Positions 38,282 to 50,375 of a stretch of 64,000 nt of DNA are shown here, piece by piece. Under the pieces are notes generated by a model. That model did no database searches. It saw nothing but the letters and a program-made list of their open reading frames with translations, and was not told where the DNA came from. Each line of letters begins with the position of its first letter. The stretch's first letter is position 1. Source of the stretch: Desulfobulbus sp. (GTDB lineage Bacteria; Desulfobacterota; Desulfobulbia; Desulfobulbales; Desulfobulbaceae); NCBI GenBank assembly GCA_011051875.1, contig DRKI01000053.1, positions 1-64,000 of the forward strand. Direction: 5' to 3'. Both the position numbers and the translations under genes were made by a program.

Positions 38282-39562
38282 GTGCTGTACCAGGCGTACA
38301 GGTTGTTCGGAGCAGGCGGTTATTTCCTGCTGCTGTTCCTGGCGCCCCTGCTGCGGGCCGCAGGTGGCCGGTTTGGTGCCGGCCTGGACCAGCGGCTGGC
38401 ACGATACCCCGGACAGGGAATCGGTTCCCCCTGTATCTGGCTTCACGCAGCCTCGGTGGGCGAAGTGCAGGCGGCCAGGATTCTGATCGGCGAACTGGCG
38501 GCCCGTCATGGCCGGTTCCGCTGTGTCCTGACCACCATGACCATGCAGGGATGGCGGGTGGCCCGCGATCTGCTGCCGGAAACGGTCACATGCCTGATGG
38601 CTCCCCTTGATGCGCCACCTGCCGTTCGCAGGGCAATCCGGTTGATCAGGCCGGACCTGTACATCTGTCTTGAAACCGAACTCTGGCCGGTCATGCTGAC
38701 CGAGGCCGGAAGAGCGGGGATCCCGATGCTTCTCCTCAACGGCCGCATGTCCGAGCGGTCTTTCAGGCGCTACCGGAGAATACGCGGCTTCATGACGCGG
38801 ATTTTGCGCGAGTTCAAGAGGCTGGGGGTCATCGGTGATGATGATGCCCGCAGGTTCGCCGACCTCGGTTTCCCGGCCCGGCACATTCAGGTGACAGGGA
38901 ATATCAAGTATGATCTCCAGCCCCGGGATCAGAAGAGAGTACGCAGCAGGTACCGCCGGGAACTGGATCTTGACGGCAGCCTGGTTTTTGTCTCCGGCTC
39001 AACCCACAGCGGTGAGGAGGAACTCCTGCTCCCTGTGTACCGACGGCTCCGGGACTGTGTGGAGCTTCCCGTAACCTGGATCGTTGTGCCGCGGCACCTG
39101 CGGCGGCTGCCGGAGGTGGAAGGGCTCCTGGTCCGTTCGGGGGTGGCCTATGACCTGCTCAGCGCGGTCAGGACCTCGGGCCGCACAAGCGGCATAATCC
39201 TGGTTGACTCCATGGGTGAGCTGGCTGACCTTTACGCGGCCGCCGATTTTGTTTTCTGCGGTGGCAGCCTGGTTGAACGGGGCGGGCACAACGTGATGGA
39301 GGCCGCCCGCTGGGGCGTGCCGGTCTACTTCGGTCCGAGCATGAAGGATTTTCGCGATGCGGCAGACCTCCTGCTTGCGGCCGGCGCGGGATTCGAGGTC
39401 GCTGATGCCGATATCCTGGCCGACCTGATCCTGGCCCACCTTGCCGATCCGGACCGGTACCGTGCCATCGGCCGGCTGGCGGCCGAGGTGGCCGGTGCCC
39501 AGGGGGGCGCGGCCCGCCGCCAGGTGGAGATGGTGCTCTCCCTGCTGCCGGCTGCCCCGTGA
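38282..39562 (+). CDS. waaA: 3-deoxy-D-manno-octulosonic acid transferase
   Basis: About 426 residues. It adds Kdo to lipid A precursor at the inner face of the inner membrane. An N-terminal membrane anchor (GGYFLLLFLAPLL) is followed by HAASVGEVQAA (catalytic Glu), then PLDAP, ETELWPVM, GRMSERSFRRY and VSGSTHSGEEELLL. The donor-side domain contains GGSLVERGGHNVMEAARWGVP and FGPSMKDF. I choose the GTG at 38282 because GGACGGGG lies before it; a longer ATG at 38243 has no ribosome-binding site. Its presence supports a Gram-negative LPS envelope. Confidence 0.93.
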   Translation: MLYQAYRLFGAGGYFLLLFLAPLLRAAGGRFGAGLDQRLARYPGQGIGSPCIWLHAASVGEVQAARILIGELAARHGRFRCVLTTMTMQGWRVARDLLPETVTCLMAPLDAPPAVRRAIRLIRPDLYICLETELWPVMLTEAGRAGIPMLLLNGRMSERSFRRYRRIRGFMTRILREFKRLGVIGDDDARRFADLGFPARHIQVTGNIKYDLQPRDQKRVRSRYRRELDLDGSLVFVSGSTHSGEEELLLPVYRRLRDCVELPVTWIVVPRHLRRLPEVEGLLVRSGVAYDLLSAVRTSGRTSGIILVDSMGELADLYAAADFVFCGGSLVERGGHNVMEAARWGVPVYFGPSMKDFRDAADLLLAAGAGFEVADADILADLILAHLADPDRYRAIGRLAAEVAGAQGGAARRQVEMVLSLLPAAP

Positions 39563-39686
39563 GCCCGTGGTCCTGCGCGGGCAGGGCACTCTCGCCCCGG
39601 CTGCGGAACATTCTCTGTAAGCGGTCACAGGGCACCCCATCTGCACGTGCTCGAACCTCCCGATATGCGGGGTGTATAATCGCGAA
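39563..39686. other. Start of waaA-carA gap, degenerate family 1-like sequence
   Basis: The gap of 357 bases holds no gene. Plus-strand bases about 39614-39680 show a CACAGGGCACCCC-ATCTGC stretch and a TATGCGG resembling, weakly, the family 1 core in copy C. It may be a broken family 1 copy joined to the family 2 copy D that follows. Bases 39769-39919 have nothing firm. Confidence 0.35.
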
Positions 39687-39768
39687 GTTCGATCACGCAC
39701 AGCAGTGCCACCCTGCAACCGCTTGCAAGTCCTGTATTGATCCGGAGTAATTGGATATCCCGTGATCG
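39687..39768 (-). repeat. Dispersed intergenic repeat family 2, copy D
   Basis: Reverse complement of this segment aligns without gaps with 26578-26659. Its ends form a perfect inverted repeat, CGATCACG and CGTGATCG. It lies 151 bases before carA. No reading frame is conserved. Confidence 0.75.
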
Positions 39769-39919
39769 GGTACCATGCTCCTGCCATCGGAAACTCCATG
39801 CCCGCAAGGGCGAAACCTGTAACAACGACCGAGAACAAGGAGGTGACGCCGGGATCGTCTTGGCCGCAGGTCGACGTGATTCGGTGTGATTGCCCTGTTT
39901 CCCATGTTCGGATGATTCT

Positions 39920-41014
39920 ATGAAAGTACTGATCGGACTTGAAGACGGAACAGTCATGAGCGGCCGTTCCTTCACCGGCCCCGGCGAGGCAGTGGGTGAG
40001 ATCGTGTTCAATACCAGTATGAGCGGCTACCAGGAGGTACTCACCGATCCCTCCTATGCGGGCCAGCTCGTGACCATGACCTATCCGCTCATCGGCAACT
40101 ACGGCGTCAATGACGAGGACATGGAATCCTCGGCCATCCATCCACGGGCCTTCCTGGTGCGCGAATACCAGGGGATGCCGAGCAACCACCGCGCCACCAG
40201 CACCCTGGCCGATTTTCTGCGCCGGTTCGATATCCTGGGCGTCGAGGGAATCGACACCCGCATGCTGACCCGGATCATCAGGAACCAGGGCGCCATGAAA
40301 TGCGTGATCTCCACCAGGGACCTGGATGGCGAGTCCCTGGTCCGGCGGGCCAGGGAGTGGTCCGGCCTGGTGGGCCGGGACATGGTGGCCGGCGTCACCA
40401 CCGAGGCTCCCTTTGACTGGCAGCCGGATCAGTGCGGCGGCGCAGGACGGAGATGGCGGGTGGTGGCCTATGATTTCGGCATCAAGTGGAACCAGTTGCG
40501 CCTGCTCAGCCGGCGGGGCTGCGACGTGCGCGTCGTGCCGGCCACCACCCCGGCCGAAGAGGTGCTGGCCCTGGCGCCTGACGGCATCTTTCTCTCCAAC
40601 GGCCCCGGAGATCCGGCCGGCGTCGCCGGCGTGGTCGAGAACGTCCGCAGCCTGCTGGGGAAAAAACCGATATTCGGTATCTGCCTGGGGCACCAGATCC
40701 TGGGCCTGGCCTATGGCGGAGCCACCTACAAGCTCAAGTTCGGCCACCGGGGCGGCAACCAGCCGGTCAAGGACCTGACCACGGGCCGGGTGGAGATCAC
40801 CTCCCAGAATCACGGTTTCTGCGTCGATCCCGACAGCCTGCCGTCCTGGATCGAGGTGACCCATATCAATCTCAACGACGGCAGCCTGGAGGGGATGCGG
40901 CACAGGGAGCTGCCGGCCTTCTCGGTCCAGTACCATCCCGAGCATGCGCCGGGCCCGCATGATGCCGAGTATCTCTTTGACCGTTTCATCGACCTGATGC
41001 AAGAGCAGGGCTGA
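39920..41014 (+). CDS. carA: Carbamoyl-phosphate synthase small subunit
   Basis: 364 residues. Glutaminase subunit that delivers ammonia to CarB for arginine and pyrimidine synthesis. Start [38 protein letters not shown] follows; the catalytic Cys is in [15 protein letters not shown] and the His/Glu pair in YHPEH. The ATG at 39920 is chosen over the longer 39890 start because it gives the usual N-terminus. carB follows after 52 bases. Confidence 0.95.
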   Translation: MKVLIGLEDGTVMSGRSFTGPGEAVGEIVFNTSMSGYQEVLTDPSYAGQLVTMTYPLIGNYGVNDEDMESSAIHPRAFLVREYQGMPSNHRATSTLADFLRRFDILGVEGIDTRMLTRIIRNQGAMKCVISTRDLDGESLVRRAREWSGLVGRDMVAGVTTEAPFDWQPDQCGGAGRRWRVVAYDFGIKWNQLRLLSRRGCDVRVVPATTPAEEVLALAPDGIFLSNGPGDPAGVAGVVENVRSLLGKKPIFGICLGHQILGLAYGGATYKLKFGHRGGNQPVKDLTTGRVEITSQNHGFCVDPDSLPSWIEVTHINLNDGSLEGMRHRELPAFSVQYHPEHAPGPHDAEYLFDRFIDLMQEQG

Positions 41015-41066
41015 AGACCTGTCTCCTCCTGCTGCTTTCCAGCATAACAGCCAGAAAATACAGAAG

Positions 41067-44291
<3,225 letters not shown>

Positions 44292-44500
44292 ACAGGAACA
44301 GGTATTACACTAAGATAAACAAACTGTTTTCGTTGTTCCGTCAACGGCCGTTTCCGGAACCGGATTCGGCCCTCACCGATCATCTGATACAGGAAATATC
44401 CCCTGTTTCCGGCTCGGTTCCTGGATGCGGGCGGCCGGTGGCCGGCTGTCTTCCGGTGCCGGAAACTCTCATGAGACGACGAACTACCGGAGCGTAATTT

Positions 44501-46333
44501 TTGAATACCTTCTACAAGAACCTGACGATGTGGTTGGTCATCGGGCTGACCATGATCCTGCTGTTCAATCTCTTCAACAAACCGCCCATCCAGCGGAACT
44601 CCATGACCTACAGCGAGTTCTGGTCAAGCGTGGAGAACGGTGCCATCAACAAGGTGACCATCCAGGGCGAAAAGATCCTCGGGGCAGGCCAGGATGGCAG
44701 GCCCTTTGTCACCATTGCGCCTCCCGATTCCGAGCTGATTCCCATGCTGCGCAAATCCGGGGTCGATATCTCGGTCAAGGAGCCGGAAAAGGAATCCCTC
44801 TGGATGTCGATCTTCATCTCCTGGTTTCCCATGCTGCTCCTGATCGGGGTCTGGATCTTCTTCATGCGCCAGATGCAGATGGGCGGCAAGGGTGGTGCGC
44901 TCTCGTTTGGCAAGACCCGCGCCAAGCTGCAGGGCGAGGGCGAGGTCAAGGTGACCTTCAAGGACGTGGCCGGCATCGACGAAGCCAAGGAGGAACTGGA
45001 GGAGATCATTGATTTTCTCCGGGATCCCAAGAAGTTCACCCGCTTGGGTGGCCGGATCCCCAAGGGCGTGCTGCTTTCCGGTCCGCCGGGGACCGGCAAG
45101 ACCCTGCTTGCCAAGGCCATTGCCGGCGAGGCCGGGGTGCCGTTTTTCACCATCAGCGGCTCCGATTTTGTCGAGATGTTCGTCGGCGTGGGCGCCTCGC
45201 GGGTGCGTGACCTGTTCAACCAGGGCAAGAAGCATGCGCCGTGTATCATCTTCATCGACGAGATAGATGCCGTTGGCCGGCACCGGGGCGCCGGTCTCGG
45301 CGGCGGCCACGACGAGCGCGAGCAGACCCTCAACCAGCTCCTGGTGGAGATGGATGGCTTTGAATCCAACGATGGCGTGATCATCATCGCTGCAACCAAC
45401 CGGCCCGATGTGCTGGATCCGGCCCTCTTGCGGCCCGGTCGCTTCGACCGGCAGGTGGTGGTGCCCATTCCCGATATCAAGGGGCGTGAGCTGATCCTCG
45501 AGATATACGGCAAGAAGACCAAGATGGCCGACGATGTGGACATGGCGATCATTGCCCGCGGCACGCCCGGATTTTCCGGTGCCGATCTCGAGAACCTGGT
45601 CAACGAGGCCGCGCTCATGGCGGCCCGAAGCGGCAAGGAGGAGATCGATCAGCAGATGCTGGAAAAGGCCAAGGACAAGATCATGATGGGCGCCGAGCGC
45701 AGGTCCATGATCATCAGTGAGAAGGAGAAGGAGGTGACCGCCTATCACGAGGCCGGTCATGCCCTGGTGGCGCGGCTTCTGCCCGACACCGATCCCATCC
45801 ACAAGGTGACCATCATTCCGCGCGGCCGTGCCCTGGGCCTGACCATGCAGTTGCCGGTGGACGAGAAGTACACCCATGGCAGGAAGTTCCTGCTCAACTC
45901 GATATCCATCCTTTTCGGCGGCCGGGTGGCGGAGAAGCTGATCTTTGATGAGATCACCACCGGTGCGGGTAACGATATCGAGCGGGCCACCGAGCTGGCT
46001 CGGAAGATGGTCTGCGAGTGGGGCATGAGCGATGAGCTCGGCCCGCTTACCTATGGCAAGAAGGAAGAGCAGATCTTCCTCGGCCGCGAGATCGCACAGC
46101 ACCGTGACTACAGCGAGGAGACGGCCAGGAAGATCGACGAGGCTGTCAAGAAGATCATCCTGGACGCCAACGACCGGGTGACCCAGCTGCTCACCGACAA
46201 TCTCGATATCCTGAAGGCGGTGGCCACCGAGCTGCTTGAGAAGGAGACCATCGTGCTCGACGACCTGGACAGGATCATCGAGGAACATCGCGGTGAACAG
46301 GCGGAGGATGAGGCCGAGGCGGCCGAGGCATGA
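44501..46333 (+). CDS. ftsH: ATP-dependent zinc metalloprotease FtsH
   Basis: 610 residues. An inner-membrane AAA+ protease with two membrane helices (about residues 8-24 and 107-125) around a periplasmic loop. Walker A is [18 protein letters not shown] near residue 195, Walker [13 protein letters not shown], the second region of homology RPGRFDR, and the zinc site HEAGH near residue 416. It degrades unassembled membrane proteins and regulators such as LpxC or sigma factors. The start is TTG at 44501, with CCGGAG eight bases before. folP follows after 10 bases. Confidence 0.95.
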   Translation: MNTFYKNLTMWLVIGLTMILLFNLFNKPPIQRNSMTYSEFWSSVENGAINKVTIQGEKILGAGQDGRPFVTIAPPDSELIPMLRKSGVDISVKEPEKESLWMSIFISWFPMLLLIGVWIFFMRQMQMGGKGGALSFGKTRAKLQGEGEVKVTFKDVAGIDEAKEELEEIIDFLRDPKKFTRLGGRIPKGVLLSGPPGTGKTLLAKAIAGEAGVPFFTISGSDFVEMFVGVGASRVRDLFNQGKKHAPCIIFIDEIDAVGRHRGAGLGGGHDEREQTLNQLLVEMDGFESNDGVIIIAATNRPDVLDPALLRPGRFDRQVVVPIPDIKGRELILEIYGKKTKMADDVDMAIIARGTPGFSGADLENLVNEAALMAARSGKEEIDQQMLEKAKDKIMMGAERRSMIISEKEKEVTAYHEAGHALVARLLPDTDPIHKVTIIPRGRALGLTMQLPVDEKYTHGRKFLLNSISILFGGRVAEKLIFDEITTGAGNDIERATELARKMVCEWGMSDELGPLTYGKKEEQIFLGREIAQHRDYSEETARKIDEAVKKIILDANDRVTQLLTDNLDILKAVATELLEKETIVLDDLDRIIEEHRGEQAEDEAEAAEA

Positions 46334-46343
46334 TCGGCGCGAC

Positions 46344-47159
46344 ATGAGCAGTGAGCAGACGCGGATGCCCCGCATCATGGGCATCCTCAACGTGACACCG
46401 GATTCCTTTTCCGACGGCGGCCGATTCACCACCAGCGAGGCGATTGCTGACCAGGTCCGGCAGATGCTGGAGGCAGGGGTGGATATCATCGATGTGGGCG
46501 GCGAGTCCACGCGTCCCTTTGCCGAACCCGTGAGCGAGGACGAGGAGCTTGGCCGGGTGATCCCGGCCATCGAGGCCGTCCGCCGGTGTACCGACATCCC
46601 GGTCTCCATCGACACCACCAAGGCCAATGTCGCCCGGGCCGCCCTGGCCGCCGGGGCCACCATGGTCAATGACATCTCCGCCCTGCGCAGTGACCCGGCC
46701 ATGCTGGATGTGGTCCGTTCCTGCGACGGGCCGGTCATCATCATGCACATGCAGGGAACACCCGGTGATATGCAGGTGGACCCCCGCTACGATGACGTGG
46801 TGGCCGAGATACGTGATTTTCTCTCTGCACGGATCGACTGGCTGGCCGCACACGGCGTGGCCCGCGACCGGGTGATCATCGACCCCGGTATCGGCTTTGG
46901 CAAGACCCTGGAGCACAACCTGGCTATTCTCCGCAATATCCCGGCCTTCAAGGAACTCCGCTGTCCTGTCCTGATCGGACACTCCCGCAAATCCTTTTTT
47001 GAAAAACTCCTTGGTCTGCCGGTGGACCGGCGCGACAGCGTCACGGCCCAGGTCTCGGCATACTGTGCCGCCCGGGGGGCGGATATCCTCAGGGTGCATG
47101 ATGTCGGCGCCACCCGCAACGCCATCCGCCTCCACGCCGCTCTCCAGGATCCCTCCTGA
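46344..47159 (+). CDS. folP: Dihydropteroate synthase
   Basis: 271 residues from the ATG at 46344; an earlier in-frame ATG lies inside ftsH. It joins p-aminobenzoate to the pterin in folate synthesis. Motifs are GILNVTPDSFSDGG, DIIDVGGESTRPF, DIPVSIDTTK, VNDISAL, DPGIGFGKTLEHN and GHSRKSFF. It follows ftsH closely, as in many bacteria, and connects to the folate-using methionine enzymes at the window end only by pathway. Confidence 0.95.
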   Translation: MSSEQTRMPRIMGILNVTPDSFSDGGRFTTSEAIADQVRQMLEAGVDIIDVGGESTRPFAEPVSEDEELGRVIPAIEAVRRCTDIPVSIDTTKANVARAALAAGATMVNDISALRSDPAMLDVVRSCDGPVIIMHMQGTPGDMQVDPRYDDVVAEIRDFLSARIDWLAAHGVARDRVIIDPGIGFGKTLEHNLAILRNIPAFKELRCPVLIGHSRKSFFEKLLGLPVDRRDSVTAQVSAYCAARGADILRVHDVGATRNAIRLHAALQDPS

Positions 47160-47424
47160 GGGGACCCCCGCCGACCTGCCGGCTCCCTTTCCCTTCCCGG
47201 CCCGTGGTTGCGCGCATGGCAGGCCGGGGGAGGGTACGCACGGATACAGCAGGCGCGTCACTGCGCCCGGGCCTCTTTCCGGCAGCCGGATGTTCATCGG
47301 CCGGCCTGCACGACCGTCCGGTGCAGGGCCTGGCGGCTGCGGGCGGGCGTGCCTGGCCGCGGATGCGGCTCTTTCTTCCAGAATATTAAGATGATATTGA
47401 CTGCGGTCTTCCCGGCTGGTAGTC
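47160..47424. other. Intergenic region after folP
   Basis: No gene or clear terminator is seen in these 265 bases. The sequence is GC-rich with several short self-complementary stretches but no T run. The AT-rich part near 47380-47400 leads into the promoter/operator region. Confidence 0.5.
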
Positions 47425-47453
47425 TTGACATAAGACAGTGTGGCACACTGTTC
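47425..47453 (+). promoter_or_regulatory. Promoter -35 with perfect operator-like palindrome
   Basis: TTGACA (47425-47430) is followed at 47435-47451 by ACAGTGT-GGC-ACACTGT, a perfect 7-3-7 palindrome. It occupies the spacer and the place of the -10 (CTGTTC, poor). A regulator binding there would overlap the polymerase site. It lies 97 bases upstream of the PilB-type gene. Confidence 0.55.
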
Positions 47454-47547
47454 TCCCTCGCGATCGGTTCGAGCGCATCCCGCTGTCCTGAAAAACCGGA
47501 CCGCCGGCACCCTGCTCGTGCCCCAGGATACAAGGATTTCCCGTGAA

Positions 47548-49455
47548 ATGAAGACCCCCCGACCCGCCACTGCGCAACAGAGCGGCCAGTCACCTGCCAG
47601 TAAGTATGGTGAAGTGATCAGGCTCCTGCTCCACAGTCAGCTGTTGACCAGGAAGCAGGTTGAATACGCGGTCCGGGTCAATTCAAAATTACAGACAAGA
47701 AAACCGCTCCTTTCGGTCATCAGGGAACTGGGCTATGTCACCGATGAGCAGATTCATGCTGCCATCAGGAACAACAAGACGCCCTTTCGTATCGGTGACC
47801 TGCTGGTCGAACTCGGCCTTATTAGCGAGGAGGATCTTCGTCTTGCCTTGAAGATGCAGGCAAAGGAGCAGCCAAAGGCCAGGTTGGGCGAGGTCCTGGT
47901 GCGCAACAATTTTCTTGATGAACGGAAATTCATCAGCACGCTCGCCCTGCAGCTCGGTTTTGTGCATGTCGAACCGGAATTCACCGATCTTGACGAAAAA
48001 CTGATAAAAAAAGGACCGGTGAATTATTATTACTCCCATGCTTTTCTCCCTGTCCGCCGGGAAGGCGATACCGTGCTTGTCGCCTTTGCCGATCCCCTGG
48101 ACGGCCATTGCCAGAGGGCGGCGCAAAACATCTTCAAGCAGAAGATCAGCGTGGGCATCGCCTCCAGGAAATCCATCCTGACAACGATTGAGCGGCTGTT
48201 CCCCAATTTTCTCCCTGAAGAGAAGTCGCGCGGCCAGGGCGAGTCCGTGGTCGACATCGTCAACAGCCTTCTTGTTGATGCGATCGAGGCGGGCAACGTG
48301 AGCGATATCCATATCGAACCCCTCAGCGACCGGATCCGGGTCCGTTTCCGGACCGACGGGGTGCTGGTTCCTTTCAGGGAGTACCCCATTCAGCTTGCCT
48401 CCTCCCTTACCAGCCGGATCAAGGTCCTCTGCAAGGCGGATATCGCCGAGAAAAGAAGGCATCAGGACGGACGGATTCTCTTTGTGCACCGGAACCGGGA
48501 GATGGATCTCCGGGTTTCCTTCTACGTCACCGTGTTCGGGGAGAAGATTGTTCTCAGGCTGCTCAACAGGCAGAACGAGCTGCTCGGAATCGAAGACATC
48601 GGCATGCAGCCGCGAATCCTGAAAAAATTCCGTGAAGAGGGGCTGGACCGGCCCAGCGGCGTCATCCTGGTCACCGGCCCGACCGGATCGGGAAAGACCA
48701 CCACGGTCTACAGCTGCATCAATTATCTCAACAATATTGAAACCAGTATCATCACGGCCGAAGACCCGGTTGAATACGTTATCGAGGGGATCGCTCAATG
48801 TTCGATCGATCCCAAGATCAACCTTACCTTCGAGGAGACGCTCCGCAGCGTGGTCCGACAGGATCCCGACGTGATCGTCATCGGCGAGATCCGTGACTCC
48901 TTTTCCGCCGAGATCGCCGTGCAGGCGGCAATGACCGGGCACAAGGTCCTGACGACCTTTCATACCGAGGACAGTATCGGCGGCCTGTTGCGTCTGCTGA
49001 ACATGGATATCGATGCCTTTCTTATCTCCTCGACGGTTGTCTGTATCATTGCCCAGCGGTTGTTGCGGCGTGTCTGTCCGCAGTGCGTGATGCCCTATGA
49101 GCTGAGGGCCGGTGATTACCGGCGTATCGGTCTGAATCCCAGTGCGTTGAGCGAAGGGCTCTTCAGGAAGGGACGGGGCTGCGACCACTGCCGCTATACC
49201 GGCTACAAGGGACGGGTGGCCGTGTTCGAGGTGCTTGTCCTCAACGAGGAGGTGAGAAACGGCCTGATCCAGCGGCTGACCAGCCACCAGATTCGCAGGA
49301 TCAGCATAGAATCCACCGGCATGCTCACCTTGTTCGAAGACGGCCTCTACAAGGCCGCCCAGGGAATAACCACGGTCGACGAAGTGATACGTTCACTACC
49401 AAAATTTCAGAAGCCGCGAACTCTTGAACAGATACAGCGCCTGGTGGGAGTGTAG
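47548..49455 (+). CDS. Type II/IV pilus assembly ATPase (GspE/PilB family)
   Basis: 635 residues from the ATG at 47548; the ribosome-binding site (AAGGA, 12 bases away) is weak. MshEN/GSPII_E_N-like N-terminal helical repeats (QLLTRKQVEYAVRV, GLISEEDLRLALKMQA) are followed by a core with SDIHIEPLSDRIRVRFR, Walker A GPTGSGKTTTVYSC near residue 376 and DPDVIVIGEIRD. A zinc tetracysteine (CPQC near 510 and CDHC near 545, then TGYKGR) follows. It drives assembly of type IV pili or a type II secretion system. No other pilus genes are here; the HDOD gene follows after 5 bases. Confidence 0.92.
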   Translation: MKTPRPATAQQSGQSPASKYGEVIRLLLHSQLLTRKQVEYAVRVNSKLQTRKPLLSVIRELGYVTDEQIHAAIRNNKTPFRIGDLLVELGLISEEDLRLALKMQAKEQPKARLGEVLVRNNFLDERKFISTLALQLGFVHVEPEFTDLDEKLIKKGPVNYYYSHAFLPVRREGDTVLVAFADPLDGHCQRAAQNIFKQKISVGIASRKSILTTIERLFPNFLPEEKSRGQGESVVDIVNSLLVDAIEAGNVSDIHIEPLSDRIRVRFRTDGVLVPFREYPIQLASSLTSRIKVLCKADIAEKRRHQDGRILFVHRNREMDLRVSFYVTVFGEKIVLRLLNRQNELLGIEDIGMQPRILKKFREEGLDRPSGVILVTGPTGSGKTTTVYSCINYLNNIETSIITAEDPVEYVIEGIAQCSIDPKINLTFEETLRSVVRQDPDVIVIGEIRDSFSAEIAVQAAMTGHKVLTTFHTEDSIGGLLRLLNMDIDAFLISSTVVCIIAQRLLRRVCPQCVMPYELRAGDYRRIGLNPSALSEGLFRKGRGCDHCRYTGYKGRVAVFEVLVLNEEVRNGLIQRLTSHQIRRISIESTGMLTLFEDGLYKAAQGITTVDEVIRSLPKFQKPRTLEQIQRLVGV

Positions 49456-49460
49456 AGGAT

Positions 49461-50300
49461 ATGAGCCGTGAGCCGTCTTTTGTCGATATTCTCGACTATT
49501 GCCTGCAAAAGAAAAAAATATCTCCTCCTGTCTTCAACAGGACCGGTCTTCAGGTCCAGCAGGAGGTGGCGCGCGAGGAGGCGGATCCCAGGGTCATCGA
49601 ACAACTGATCACCTATGACCCCACCCTGACCAGCCAGATCCTGCGTATCGCCAATTCCGCCTTTTTCAAGGGTCTGTCGGAGATCACGACCATCCGTAAT
49701 GCCATCATGCGCCTCGGCATGAAGGAGATCGCCAATATCGCCCTGCTGGCCTCCCAGAAAAGCAACTTCACTTCACGATACCGGACCATCCGGGCGGCAA
49801 TGCAGTCCCTCTGGGTCCATTCGGTCGCCTGTGCCATAGGCGCCCAGTGGATCGCCTTGAACTGCGGTATGAAATCCAGGGCCCAGGAGGCCTTTACCGC
49901 CGGTCTTCTTCACGATATGGGCAAACTGTACATCCTGATCATAACCGAGGCGCTCAAGCGGCGGGGCAATATCCGGCAGGTACCCTCGGAGATGATCCTG
50001 CACGAGGCCCTGAACAGGCTGCATACACGCTACGGCCACGAGCTGTTGACCCTCTGGAACCTGCCCGAGGAATACGCGGTTATCGCCAGGGATCACCACC
50101 AGGAAGAGTTTGACGAGACAGACACCCTGCTTGTCATCGTCCGGCTGGCCGATTTGGCCTGCAATCGGCAGGGGATCGGTCTGCTGGCCGATTCTGATCT
50201 CATCCTGGCCGCAACGCCGGAAGCCGAGTGCCTGGGCCTGTCCGAGATCAAGATGGCAGAGCTGGAGATCAGGCTGGAGGATGCCGTTTCCTTGTCATAG
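49461..50300 (+). CDS. HDOD domain signalling protein
   Basis: 279 residues. HDOD proteins are HD-like regulators often tied to chemotaxis, motility and c-di-GMP. The domain spans about residues 15-215, with TYDPTLTSQILRIANSAFFKG, AIMRLGMKEIANIALL and AGLLHDMGKLYIL. The HD metal site is only partly kept, as usual for HDOD, so no phosphodiesterase activity is assumed. It is translated right after the PilB-like ATPase, so it may tune pilus activity. GAGGAT stands before the ATG. Confidence 0.92.
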   Translation: MSREPSFVDILDYCLQKKKISPPVFNRTGLQVQQEVAREEADPRVIEQLITYDPTLTSQILRIANSAFFKGLSEITTIRNAIMRLGMKEIANIALLASQKSNFTSRYRTIRAAMQSLWVHSVACAIGAQWIALNCGMKSRAQEAFTAGLLHDMGKLYILIITEALKRRGNIRQVPSEMILHEALNRLHTRYGHELLTLWNLPEEYAVIARDHHQEEFDETDTLLVIVRLADLACNRQGIGLLADSDLILAATPEAECLGLSEIKMAELEIRLEDAVSLS

Positions 50301-50375
50301 GCCCGCGTCCCCGGGTATCCTGCCCGGTCCCGGTATGCGGCACACCGGCCCGTCGGCCGGAGATGCAGCGGCCGG

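Noticed and set aside
39844-39922. Possible upstream peptide overlapping the carA start
   Set aside because: A GTG frame ends at the carA ATG, but the AAGGAGG site overlaps that GTG, so it cannot serve as its ribosome-binding site.
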